Part shown: piece after piece, positions 31,997 to 39,395 of the stretch | Layout: each line of letters starts with the position of its first letter | Numbering within the stretch: the stretch's first letter is position 1 | From: CAISKJ01 sp046351555 | GTDB lineage: Bacteria; Myxococcota_A; Polyangia; Polyangiales; Ga0077539 | DNA: 64,000 bases | Direction: 5' to 3' | Assembly (NCBI GenBank): GCA_046351555.1 | Contig: JAXLYI010000022.1 | Coordinates: 1 to 64,000 of the forward strand | The notes under the pieces: generated by a model | Seen by the model: only the letters and a program-made list of their open reading frames with translations | What the model was told of the DNA's origin: nothing | Database searches by the model: none | Made by a program: the position numbers and the translations under genes

Positions 31997-32021
31997 GCCG
32001 CCGCGGGGGCGCCGCGGCGGC
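31997..32021 (-). terminator. Perfect 10-bp stem-loop after the major capsid gene
   Basis: GCCGCCGCGG (31997-32006) pairs perfectly with CCGCGGCGGC (32012-32021) around a 5-base loop. It starts 5 bases beyond the capsid stop (32027) in the direction of transcription. There is no T-tract, so it may be a partial terminator or an mRNA-stabilising end for the capsid message. Confidence 0.5.
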
Positions 32022-32026
32022 CGCGG

Positions 32027-32920
32027 TCAGTTGTGGCGCAGGCGCGTGACGCCGCCGCGCGTCATGCCGCGCAGGCGCTTGTACCGGTGCTCCACGTGGT
32101 AGAGGTGGCAGTACATGCTGCGCGTGTTCGCGGCCGCGTTGACGTCGGGGAGCACGACGGGGGTCCCGTTGACCCACGCGATGATCGCGCCCTTCTGCAG
32201 GAGCAGCGACGTGTACTTCGGCCGCGCGTCGGTCGTGTCGACCGGGAGGCGGTCCGACACCTTCACGCGGATGCCGTTGACGCGCATCACCTGGCCGTCG
32301 TTGTTCATGTCGACCAGGAGCGGCTTGTTCGTGCTGTCCTTCAGCTTGAGGAGGTCGCCCTGCACCTTGCTGTGGATCACGAGCAGCGCGACGCCGTCGT
32401 TCTCGTCCCCGAAGCTCATGCGGCCGTCGACGATCAGGTCCCAGTCGAGCGTGCGCGCCGACCCGAGGCCCGTCGCGACGAAGACGTCGAGGTCCTGCGC
32501 CGACGGGAGCCCGGCGGCCGCCGCGGCGTCCACGAGCCCCTTGTCGATGCGGCGCATCCCCGACTCGCGGATCTGCCGCGCCAGCTCCGTGTACGGGTCG
32601 TTGTAGGCGCCGGCGAGGAGCGCCCACTCGGTCACCGACACGCCCTTGCCGGAGTGCTGGACGATGGACTCCTCCACGGTGCTGGAGAGCGCCGTGGTGC
32701 CGAGCGCGTCGCCCTCAGTGGCGACGTCCTCCATCTCGCCGATGGTGCCGAAGTACGGCACCTTCACCTTGTCGCCGCCGCGGGTCGACGGGAGGCTCAT
32801 GTTGACCACGACCGCCTCGGAGCCGTCGAGGGCGGTCATGCCGCTGAAGGCGCCCTGCACGGCCTCCGTGAGCACTTCGGGGATGGGCAGGTCGGCGCTG
32901 GTGGTGATGGATCCGGGCAT
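32027..32920 (-). CDS. Major capsid protein
   Basis: A 297-residue protein placed after the protease. Its layout fits the HK97 fold in a short form: early beta segment (GSEAVVVNMSLPSTRGGDKVKVPYFG), a spine-helix region (GMRRIDKGLVDAAAAAGLPS), a central strand VDGRMSFGDENDGVALLVIHSKVQGDLLKLKD, and the C-terminal region VVLPDVNAAANTRSMYCHLYH. It resembles the N4-gp56-like group of capsid proteins. I find no N-terminal scaffold region, consistent with the separate scaffold fused to the protease. The gene is followed by a hairpin and preceded by 15 bases. Confidence 0.8.
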   Translation of the reverse strand: MPGSITTSADLPIPEVLTEAVQGAFSGMTALDGSEAVVVNMSLPSTRGGDKVKVPYFGTIGEMEDVATEGDALGTTALSSTVEESIVQHSGKGVSVTEWALLAGAYNDPYTELARQIRESGMRRIDKGLVDAAAAAGLPSAQDLDVFVATGLGSARTLDWDLIVDGRMSFGDENDGVALLVIHSKVQGDLLKLKDSTNKPLLVDMNNDGQVMRVNGIRVKVSDRLPVDTTDARPKYTSLLLQKGAIIAWVNGTPVVLPDVNAAANTRSMYCHLYHVEHRYKRLRGMTRGGVTRLRHN

Positions 32921-32935
32921 GGGGGTTGGTCTCCT

Positions 32936-33991
32936 TCAGGCGCGCTTCTGCGCGTCGTTGTGGGCGGCCTTGAGGGCCTCGTAGGTCTCGGGCGCCTCGC
33001 GGAAGAGGCGGTCCTTCTCGATCGGGGTGAGCTCGTCCCAGCGCTTCGCCGCGAGCGCGGCGACGCCGGTCTTGACGGGCGCCGGCGGCGCCTCGCGGTT
33101 CTGCCCGGCCGCGGGCACGACCGGCACCGCGTCGGCCAGGTAGCTCTTGAGCTCGGCCAGCGGGGTGGTGCGCGCCCACCCCGCCTTCGCCGCCCCCTCG
33201 GCCGCGCGGCACTGCGCGGGGGTGAGCTTGCGCGAGGCGAGCCCGGCGCGGATGAGGCCCTCCCGCTCCTCGGCCTCCGCGCGCGCGGCCTTCTCCTCGA
33301 GGAGCCGCCGCTCGGCCGCCTCGAGCTCCGTCACGCGGGCCTGGAGGGGCTCCACCTGGGCGGCCGCGTCCCGCCAGGCGCGCAGGCGCCCGAGCTGGGC
33401 GGCGGGGTCGGCCGACCCGGTGAGCTCGGCCACGGACTCGGCCAGCCCGGGCGGGGCGTCGGGGGCCGGCGGGCGGGCCGCGAGCGCCCGGGCCCGCATC
33501 CGCGCCAGCGCCTCGGGGTTGGCGGGCACCGGCACCACGCTGATCTCCACCAGCTCGTTGTCGGTGAGCACCAGCACCTCCCGGTCGGCCTGCTTCTCCC
33601 ACCGGTAGGTGTGCGGGATGAAGCCGACGCTCACGGCGCGGAGCACGCCCTCCTGGATGAGCTGCCAGACCTGCTCGGCCTTCGGGTTCACGTCGCCCGA
33701 CACGAACCGCAGCGTCGCCAGGAGCTGGCCGCTCTCGACGCGCACGTTCTCGGCCTTGCCGATGGGGAGCTCGTCGCACTCGTGCGCGTAGAGAACGACC
33801 GGGTTGGCCGCGTACGCGTCGAGCTGCCACACCTGCTCCACGACCTCGCCGTAGCGGTCTTCCGCGTCGGTGGAGGCGACCACGTCGATGGTGCGCGCGT
33901 CCTTGGCGACGGCGCGCACGCGGGCGGTGAAGCCGAGGACGTCCGTCTTGGCGGCGTCGCGGCGGTAGATGGCGCGGGGGGTGTCGTTCAT
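32936..33991 (-). CDS. HK97-family prohead protease with C-terminal scaffold domain
   Basis: A 351-residue protein with start MNDTPRAIYRRDAAK. Residues about 15-170 form the U35-type prohead protease: GFTARVRAVAKDARTID, VVLYAHECDELPIGKAENV (His of the catalytic site), QLIQEGVLRAVSVGFIPH (catalytic Ser). Residues about 215-260 form a coiled coil (EPLQARVTELEAAERRLLEEK) typical of an internal scaffold. The C-terminus carries AAKRWDELTPIEKDRLFREAPETYEALK, as in Mu gpI/Z-type scaffolds. It directs capsid assembly and cleaves itself. The start overlaps the portal stop. Confidence 0.85.
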   Translation of the reverse strand: MNDTPRAIYRRDAAKTDVLGFTARVRAVAKDARTIDVVASTDAEDRYGEVVEQVWQLDAYAANPVVLYAHECDELPIGKAENVRVESGQLLATLRFVSGDVNPKAEQVWQLIQEGVLRAVSVGFIPHTYRWEKQADREVLVLTDNELVEISVVPVPANPEALARMRARALAARPPAPDAPPGLAESVAELTGSADPAAQLGRLRAWRDAAAQVEPLQARVTELEAAERRLLEEKAARAEAEEREGLIRAGLASRKLTPAQCRAAEGAAKAGWARTTPLAELKSYLADAVPVVPAAGQNREAPPAPVKTGVAALAAKRWDELTPIEKDRLFREAPETYEALKAAHNDAQKRA

Positions 33992-35235
33992 GGGGTGCTC
34001 GGTGGGGATGGGGGAGGGGGCGGTTGCGGGGAGGGGTCGTCCTCGAGCTCGAGCCCGTGGAGCTTGGCCAGGTCGCGCACGGCGGCCGGGTCGACGCGGA
34101 GCCCGGTGCCGGCCAGGCCGTCGCGCAGGGCCTTCAGCGCCTCGCCGAAGGCCTTCATCGCGGTGGTGCGGGCGAGGCGCTTCTCCGGCGTCTCCGCGTC
34201 CCAGAAGGGCCACGGGGCGAGCGCGCCGTCGCCGAAGTTCACCTCCGCCCACGGGGTGAGCACCTGCCCGTGCAGCCCGGTGGCGAGCTGCTCGGCGTCG
34301 GAGGCGATGAGGTCGCCGCGCACGTTGGCGTGCAGCGTCGCGCCCGTCCCGGTGCCCGGCGTCACCTCGGTGCTGAGGTTCTGCCCGGTCAGCGCGATGG
34401 CGATCTCGGTGGCGGCGATCTGGATGGAGACGGGGAAGAGCTTCCAGCTCTCCGACTTCGCCTCCAACACCTCCACCTTCCAGCCGGGCGGCGGCACGTA
34501 GGCGGCGCTGGCGCCGATCGCGGCGAGGTCCTCCACGACCTCCGCGCACGTGTCGTCGCCGGCGTCGTCGGGCGGGAGCCCGATGCGCGCGGGGGAGCCG
34601 TCGACCTCGCCGGCGCGGAGCAGGTCCGACCACGACAGCTCCCGGCCGTGCCAGAACTTCCGCAGCGCCCGCCACGCGCCGTGGCGCCACGGGCGCGCGC
34701 CGGCGCCGAGGGTGAGCAGCACCCACTCCCGGTCGCCGGGCACCACCTCCACCTCGGTCGCGCCGTCCTCGACGCGCAGGAGCCAGCGGCGCGCCTGCCA
34801 GTCCCAGCGGAGCCAGCGCGGGTCGCGCACGCGGAGGGTGGGCACCAGGCGCCCGTTGCGCTCCTCCCACTCCAGCCGCGCGACGGCGACGCCGAGGACG
34901 AGCAGCCACGAGTGCAGCTCCACGAGCTCGCTCTCGGGCGCGATCGCCCACCAGTCCTCGTCGGCCTCGAGGGCGCGCACCACGCGGCCCTTGCGGCGGC
35001 CGTCGCCCGAGGGGAGGAACGACAGGGGCAGGCGCAGGAGCCCGCGGACGCGCGTCTCCAGCGCGGCCCGCACGCGGCCGTCGCCGCGGATCGCGTCGCA
35101 GAGCTCGGCCAGGAGGCGCAGGTCCCCGCACTCGGCGACCGCCTCCGCGGCGCGGAGCTGGGACGTCGTCCATTCGGCCAGCGCGCGCGTCGGCGCGGCC
35201 GGCTCGCGGCGCTGGGCGGCTCGGGGGAGGGGCAT
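33988..35235 (-). CDS. Phage portal protein (DUF935, Mu gp29-like)
   Basis: A 415-residue portal. The signature of the DUF935 family is seen in RALAEWTTSQLRAAEAVAECGDLRLLAELCDAI at the N-terminus, VRGLLRLPLSF, the central beta region (GVAVARLEWEERNGRLVPTLRVRDPRWLRWD), PPPGWKVEVLEA and ATEIAIALTGQNLSTEV, then KAFGEALKALRDGLAGTGLRVDP. The portal is a 12-mer vertex ring through which DNA enters. Its C-terminal tail is Pro-rich. The ATG starts 6 bases downstream of the large-terminase stop. Confidence 0.88.
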   Translation of the reverse strand: MPLPRAAQRREPAAPTRALAEWTTSQLRAAEAVAECGDLRLLAELCDAIRGDGRVRAALETRVRGLLRLPLSFLPSGDGRRKGRVVRALEADEDWWAIAPESELVELHSWLLVLGVAVARLEWEERNGRLVPTLRVRDPRWLRWDWQARRWLLRVEDGATEVEVVPGDREWVLLTLGAGARPWRHGAWRALRKFWHGRELSWSDLLRAGEVDGSPARIGLPPDDAGDDTCAEVVEDLAAIGASAAYVPPPGWKVEVLEAKSESWKLFPVSIQIAATEIAIALTGQNLSTEVTPGTGTGATLHANVRGDLIASDAEQLATGLHGQVLTPWAEVNFGDGALAPWPFWDAETPEKRLARTTAMKAFGEALKALRDGLAGTGLRVDPAAVRDLAKLHGLELEDDPSPQPPPPPSPPSTP

Positions 35236-35241
35236 CGGTGC

Positions 35242-36615
35242 CTATCTGCGGGAGGAGGCGGCGACGCCGCGCGAGGACGCGCCTCGGTGGGAGCGCGTCG
35301 CCGAGGGCGGCGGGTGTTCGAAGAGCAGCTCGGTGAGCGCCCACACGAGCGCGTCCATGCGGTCGGGCGAGGGCTGACCGGCGCTGGCGTCCCACGTGGT
35401 CATCTGGTCTTCGAGCTTCGCGAGGCCGCCCACGTGGTGCACGCGGCCCTGCTCGTAGAGCGCCGCGGGGCCCTCGGCGCGCGTGTGCTTGCCGCGGGTC
35501 GCGTGGACGCTGCGGAAGGGCACCGACGGGGCCTTGCGGAGGCCCTCGCGGTGGAGCTTCTCGGCGGCGGTGCGCACGACGTGGGCCACCATGTCCCCGC
35601 CGTTGTTGACCTCGCCGACGATGAAGTCCGCCTCCAGTTCGTCGAAGAGCACCACCGCGCGCTCGCCCCACTCCGCGGGCGAGTACTTCCCGGAGACGTC
35701 GGCGAGGACGTACCCGTCGGCCGCCGCGCCCGCGGCGACGCCGGCGGCGACGATGCCCGTCTCCGCGGCGCCCTCGGTGGTGGCCGCGTTGGGGTCGACG
35801 GCGACGACGATCCGCGCGAGGTCGGGCGCGTGCCGCACCCGCGTCGCGTCGATTGCCGCCAGCGTCCAGAGCGCGCCGGGCGTGTCGGTGAGCAGCTCCG
35901 CGAAGAGCTCCTGTCGGCCCAGCCGCGTGCCCTCGTAGCGCTTCCGCAGGCGCTCCAGGAACGACGGCGCGAGGTTGCCCGCGTTGTCGTAGGTCGACCC
36001 CTTGGTGACCCTGACGTCCTCGTCCTCGAGCAGCTCCCGCAGGAGCGCGGTCGGCCGCGGCGTGGTGGTGATGACCCCGCGCGGGACGCCCAGGCGCAGG
36101 CCGAAGGCCAGCATGTCCCAGGTCTCGCGCTGGTATTTCCACGCGCCCAACTCGTCGCACCAGGCCGCGTCGAACTGGGGCCCGCGCAACCGCTCGGGCT
36201 CCTCGGCCGAGAACAGCAGCGCCGTCGCGCCGTTCGGCCAGGTGAGCAGGCGCTTGCTGGGCTCGTACTCGGGCCGGGCCCACGGGGGCGAGACGGCGAC
36301 GATGCCGCTCTCCCCCAACACCATGGTGTCGCGCGCGTCGGCCGCCGTGGGCGCCACGAGGGCGACGCGGCGCGCCCGGCCCGCCTCGACCTCCTCGCGG
36401 ATCCACTCGGCGCCGCTGCGGGTCTTCCCGAAGCCGCGGCCGGCGACGATCGCCCACCAGAGCCAGTCGCCGTCGGGCGCGAGCTGGGCCGGGCGGCCCC
36501 AGAAGCGCCAGTCGAAGAGGAGCGCCCGCGCCTCGTCGTCACTGAGCGTCGCTAGAACCGCCGCCCGCTCCTCGGCGGGCAGCGAGCTCAGCGACTCGGC
36601 GTGCGAGCTCTTCAC
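35242..36615 (-). CDS. Terminase large subunit
   Basis: A 457-residue DNA-packaging ATPase. Walker A is AGRGFGKT at residues 58-65; Walker B with catalytic Glu is WCDELG at 152-157; a coupling motif TTTPRPTALL follows at about 180. The nuclease domain shows IVVAVDPNAATTEG (first Asp near 274), and DFIVGEVNNGGDMV, and ends DALVWALTELLFE (conserved Asp near the C-terminus). All usual motifs are present. Its 5' end overlaps the small terminase by 77 bases, a normal tight arrangement. Confidence 0.93.
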   Translation of the reverse strand: MKSSHAESLSSLPAEERAAVLATLSDDEARALLFDWRFWGRPAQLAPDGDWLWWAIVAGRGFGKTRSGAEWIREEVEAGRARRVALVAPTAADARDTMVLGESGIVAVSPPWARPEYEPSKRLLTWPNGATALLFSAEEPERLRGPQFDAAWCDELGAWKYQRETWDMLAFGLRLGVPRGVITTTPRPTALLRELLEDEDVRVTKGSTYDNAGNLAPSFLERLRKRYEGTRLGRQELFAELLTDTPGALWTLAAIDATRVRHAPDLARIVVAVDPNAATTEGAAETGIVAAGVAAGAAADGYVLADVSGKYSPAEWGERAVVLFDELEADFIVGEVNNGGDMVAHVVRTAAEKLHREGLRKAPSVPFRSVHATRGKHTRAEGPAALYEQGRVHHVGGLAKLEDQMTTWDASAGQPSPDRMDALVWALTELLFEHPPPSATRSHRGASSRGVAASSRR

Positions 36616-37039
36616 GGGGGGAGACCTTCACCTCGAGCACCTCGGGCGCGTGCTTGCCGAGCTCCTTGGAGACGGCGATCCGCACGCGGGCGAGGACGGA
36701 CAGGTTGGCGCCCTGGGCGCGGGCGAGGGTGGCGACGTCCGCCGGCTCGAGCTCCGGCGGGATGCCGGCGGCCAACGGCAGGTCGAGGTGGTTGGCGAGC
36801 AGCTTCTCGATGCGCGCGACGTTGGCGGCGACCGACGCCCGGGCGTCCGCCTCGCCCTCCGCGAGCGCGCGCGCGTGGAGGTATCGTCTTTCATCGTCCC
36901 CGTCCGCGTGGATGGCCTCCCACGCGGCCGCGTAGGAGACGCCGACGTCCCGCGCGGCCTGGGCGACGTTGCCGGTGCTGGTGAACACCTCGCCCAGGCG
37001 ACGCACCTGGTCGGGGGTGAGCGGGGTGCCGCGGGGCAT
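36539..37039 (-). CDS. Terminase small subunit
   Basis: A 166-residue protein with start MPRGTPLTPDQVRRLGEVF. It has a helix-turn-helix in the N-terminal third (STGNVAQAARDVGVSYAAAWEAIHA), then a long helical region, a pattern typical of small terminases that bind the packaging site and form rings. The C-terminus is Arg/Ala-rich. The start overlaps the end of the nuclease gene by one base. Position upstream of the large subunit supports the call. Confidence 0.82.
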   Translation of the reverse strand: MPRGTPLTPDQVRRLGEVFTSTGNVAQAARDVGVSYAAAWEAIHADGDDERRYLHARALAEGEADARASVAANVARIEKLLANHLDLPLAAGIPPELEPADVATLARAQGANLSVLARVRIAVSKELGKHAPEVLEVKVSPREELARRVAELAARRGAGGGSSDAQ

Positions 37040-37797
37040 CAGGCCGCCTCGCAGAACGGCAACAGGTAGCAGTCGCTCCGCGGGTCGACGATGAAGTCCT
37101 CCAGGTCCTCCGGGCCGACGCCCGGCCGGCCGCCGCGGGGCGAGCGCCAGCGGGCGACGACTACGCGCCACGGCGCGGCGACGCGGATCTCGTACGGACG
37201 GCCGCCGCGCCGCCGCACGAACGTGGGCACGGCGAGGGCGAGGCCGCCGCCGGCGGTGACCGCGTCGAGGTAGGCGGCCTGGTGCGGGGCGATGGCGTCG
37301 GGGTCGTCAACGCCGCGCTCGAGCTCCTCTTCGGTGAGCGGCGCGTGCAGCCGGCCGCCGCGCTTCTTGGCCTCCGCGGCGAAAAACCTCCCGTCGGCCA
37401 GGCACCCGATGTAGTCGGGCGGCGCGGTGCCGACGACGACGACGATCAGCCGCCCGCGCCGGTCGAACTGGGAGCGCCCGCCGACGATGTGCGGCTCGGT
37501 GGGCGGGCCGACGTGATCGATCTGCACGGCGATGCCGCGCTCGATCGCCACCGCGTGGTGATCCTCGACCCAGCTCTCGCCCTCGCGGCCCGACGCATTC
37601 GCCGCGCGCCCGCGGGCCTTCGCCGCGTCGGCCTTGGCGAAGTACTCCGCGAGCGCCTGGCGGTTCTCGGGCGCCTGGTACGCGATCAACGCCGCGCGGC
37701 CCGGGTCGATGCGCTTCGCCTTCGGCGCCGGCTTCGCGAGCTCCGGGAAGAGCTCGTCCAGCGGGTCGCGCCCGTCGTCGTTGTCGGGCGGCGTCAC
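37039..37797 (-). CDS. PD-(D/E)xK nuclease, RecU/Holliday-resolvase-like
   Basis: A 252-residue protein. I chose the GTG at 37797 that overlaps the previous stop (GTGA), as many genes here do. The nuclease signature is visible: GREGESWVEDHH, then QIDHVGPPTEP, PDYIGCLADGRFFAAEAKKR (Asp ... Glu-x-Lys), then a basic region. RecU-type resolvases of phages share the E-A-K motif after a PDY-like Asp. In this position it may clean up branched DNA before packaging. Whether it resolves junctions or cuts other substrates cannot be seen. Confidence 0.65.
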   Translation of the reverse strand: MTPPDNDDGRDPLDELFPELAKPAPKAKRIDPGRAALIAYQAPENRQALAEYFAKADAAKARGRAANASGREGESWVEDHHAVAIERGIAVQIDHVGPPTEPHIVGGRSQFDRRGRLIVVVVGTAPPDYIGCLADGRFFAAEAKKRGGRLHAPLTEEELERGVDDPDAIAPHQAAYLDAVTAGGGLALAVPTFVRRRGGRPYEIRVAAPWRVVVARWRSPRGGRPGVGPEDLEDFIVDPRSDCYLLPFCEAA

Positions 37798-38021
37798 GGC
37801 GAACACCTGCACGTCACCGCGACGGTGGCCATCCGCGTGGCGCGGCCCATCGCGAAGCCGACGGTCACCAGCACGACGGCCAGCACGACGGACGACGCGA
37901 CCAAAGCCGCGAGCGGCAGCGGCGCGACGCGCAGGGCGACGTCCGCGGGCTCGCGCACGGTGCGCTGGGGCGCGCGCCGCGTCGGCGCCGTCCACGTGTC
38001 GGTGGGGGAGGGGTCGGGCAT
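37794..38021 (-). CDS. Small phage membrane protein
   Basis: A 75-residue protein, start MPDPSPTDTWTAPTRR. A single transmembrane helix lies at about residues 35-55 (LPLAALVASSVVLAVVLVTVGF), followed by a short basic end. No family recognised. It sits between the hairpin at 38071-38142 and the nuclease gene and overlaps that gene by four bases. Candidate for superinfection exclusion, or a packaging-linked membrane protein. Confidence 0.45.
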   Translation of the reverse strand: MPDPSPTDTWTAPTRRAPQRTVREPADVALRVAPLPLAALVASSVVLAVVLVTVGFAMGRATRMATVAVTCRCSP

Positions 38022-38070
38022 GGTCGCCGTGTGCGCGGAGGAGAGGACGAAGAGAGGTACCGGAGCGCGG

Positions 38071-38142
38071 GCGACCGCCCCGCAAGGCCCTCGGTCGGAG
38101 CCCCGCCCAAGCGGCGGGCCGAGGGGCTTGCGCGAAGGTCGC
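38071..38142 (-). terminator. Long nested inverted repeat at the boundary of replication and packaging modules
   Basis: GCGACC (38071-38076) pairs with GGTCGC (38137-38142). CGCAAGGCCCTCGG (38081-38094) pairs with CCGAGGGGCTTGCG (38119-38132) at 13 of 14 positions. A smaller CCGCC/GGCGG hairpin lies between. It begins two bases after the stop of the helix-turn-helix gene in the direction of transcription. It is a likely terminator or antiterminator site; a packaging (pac/cos) signal is also possible given its closeness to the terminase genes. Confidence 0.5.
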
Positions 38143-38143
38143 G

Positions 38144-38386
38144 TCAGTCGTTGGCGGCGTCGTCGCCGTCGCAGTTCGAAGCGGGGGTGCCGAGGAGCCA
38201 GTCCTCGAAGCTCTGCCGGTCGACCACGAAGGGGCGGCGGCCGCGGCCCGCGCGCGCCGCGCGGTGCACGCGGGGCAGGCCGCGGCGCCGGCGCGCGTAC
38301 CGCCACACGCAGATCCACCGCCGGGCGGTGCGCACGTGGCAGTTGAAATGGCGCGCGATGTCCTCGGCCGTCAGCTCGTCAGGCAC
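38144..38386 (-). CDS. Small helix-turn-helix DNA-binding protein (excisionase-family/HTH_17-like)
   Basis: An 80-residue protein starting at GTG: VPDELTAEDIARHFNCHVRTARRWI. It carries a winged-helix, MerR/excisionase-type fold (LTAEDIARHF, then RTARRW and the end FVVDRQSFEDWL). This is typical of small DNA-binding proteins used as excisionases or terminase-type regulators. It lies at the end of the replication block, just before the packaging block. Position suggests late transcription control or a DNA-bending role. A start at an alternative upstream site is possible. Confidence 0.6.
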   Translation of the reverse strand: MPDELTAEDIARHFNCHVRTARRWICVWRYARRRRGLPRVHRAARAGRGRRPFVVDRQSFEDWLLGTPASNCDGDDAAND

Positions 38387-38474
38387 CGTCGGAACCCCTC
38401 CCGCCGCGGCGCCGCCACCTCCGGGCGGACGTCGGGCACTGCATGGGCGAGGATTGCTGTCCGAAAATCGCGCG

Positions 38475-39275
38475 TCAAGCCCTGGCGGACGCGCCCCACG
38501 CCGCGAGCGCGGCGCGGAGCTCCCGGTCGCCCCACGCCCGCGCGGCCACGTGGGCGGGCGGCGCGGTGCGGTCGACCCGCGGGCGGCCCGCGCCGTCGAG
38601 CGCCCGGTACACGCCCGTCCACGTCGCCCGCAGCTCGGCCGGCGCGCACTCGTCGGCGACCACCAGGCAGGCGACGTCCCAGGCGACGTCCGGCCGGCAC
38701 CGCGCGGCGACGGCGCGCAGGGCCTCCCGGTGCGCGCGCTCGAGCGCGGCCAGGCGCACGGCGTGGGCCCGCGCCGCCGCCCAGTCGGGCTCGTCCTCAT
38801 CCGGGCGCGACGTCTCCGAGCAGTGCCGCACCAACGCGTCCACGAAGCCGGCGCGCGCCTTCCGCCCGACCTTCGAAGACGGCTCGGTCACGAGCCGCCA
38901 CAGCCACGCGGTGGTGGCGGCCGAGGCGTCGGTCTCCGCGCCCGAGCTCCTGCCCTGGAGCGGGGCGAGCGGGGAGCGCGCGCTGCCGACGGCGACGGCG
39001 CGCGCCTCGCGGCGCCAGCGGAGCGCGAGGGCGACGTCGGCGATCGCCTCGGACAAGGGCGCGGGGGAGGGGGCTCGCACGCGGCTGGGCCGCGCGTCAC
39101 CCGCGGCGTCGTTCGCAGCGTCGTCGGGGGGCAGGTAGACGGTGCCGCAGGTCGGGCACGCGTCGGCGCTGGCGGTGGAGAGGACGCGCGCGATGGTCTC
39201 CGCGCAACAGCCCTCCACGAGGTCGTCGGCTGGCAGCATCGCAGGCAGTAGACCGCGACGGAGCTCCGCGTCCAT
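38475..39275 (-). CDS. Phage protein with CxxC zinc-knuckle-like motif, unknown function
   Basis: A 266-residue protein. I chose Met at 39275 (MDAELRRGLLPAML) because an 18-bp palindrome lies just upstream; a GTG start at 39365 is also possible. It has ACPTCGTVYLPP at about residues 37-48 (one CxxC), an Ala/Arg-rich middle, and a helical C-terminal half (AARAHAVRLAALERAHREALRAVAARC, then DVAWDVACLVVADE). No family recognised. It is in the replication block behind the initiator-like gene and may be a late or replication regulator. Confidence 0.45.
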   Translation of the reverse strand: MDAELRRGLLPAMLPADDLVEGCCAETIARVLSTASADACPTCGTVYLPPDDAANDAAGDARPSRVRAPSPAPLSEAIADVALALRWRREARAVAVGSARSPLAPLQGRSSGAETDASAATTAWLWRLVTEPSSKVGRKARAGFVDALVRHCSETSRPDEDEPDWAAARAHAVRLAALERAHREALRAVAARCRPDVAWDVACLVVADECAPAELRATWTGVYRALDGAGRPRVDRTAPPAHVAARAWGDRELRAALAAWGASARA

Positions 39276-39291
39276 CGCGCGCCGCGTCAGA

Positions 39292-39309
39292 TAGTTCGGC
39301 GCCGAACTA
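39292..39309. promoter_or_regulatory. 18-bp perfect palindrome, operator candidate
   Basis: TAGTTCGGCGCCGAACTA is a perfect inverted repeat with no spacer, 17 bases upstream of the ATG at 39275. Its A/T ends stand out in GC-rich DNA. Position and symmetry fit a dimeric repressor or activator site, but if translation starts at 39365 it is coding sequence. Confidence 0.4.
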
Positions 39310-39395
39310 CCCGCTCCGTCGCCGCTCGCCTTCGCCCGCGTGGAGACGTCCCCCGCGCGGGGCACGCCGGGCGGGCCCGTGGTCTCGGCGGCGTT

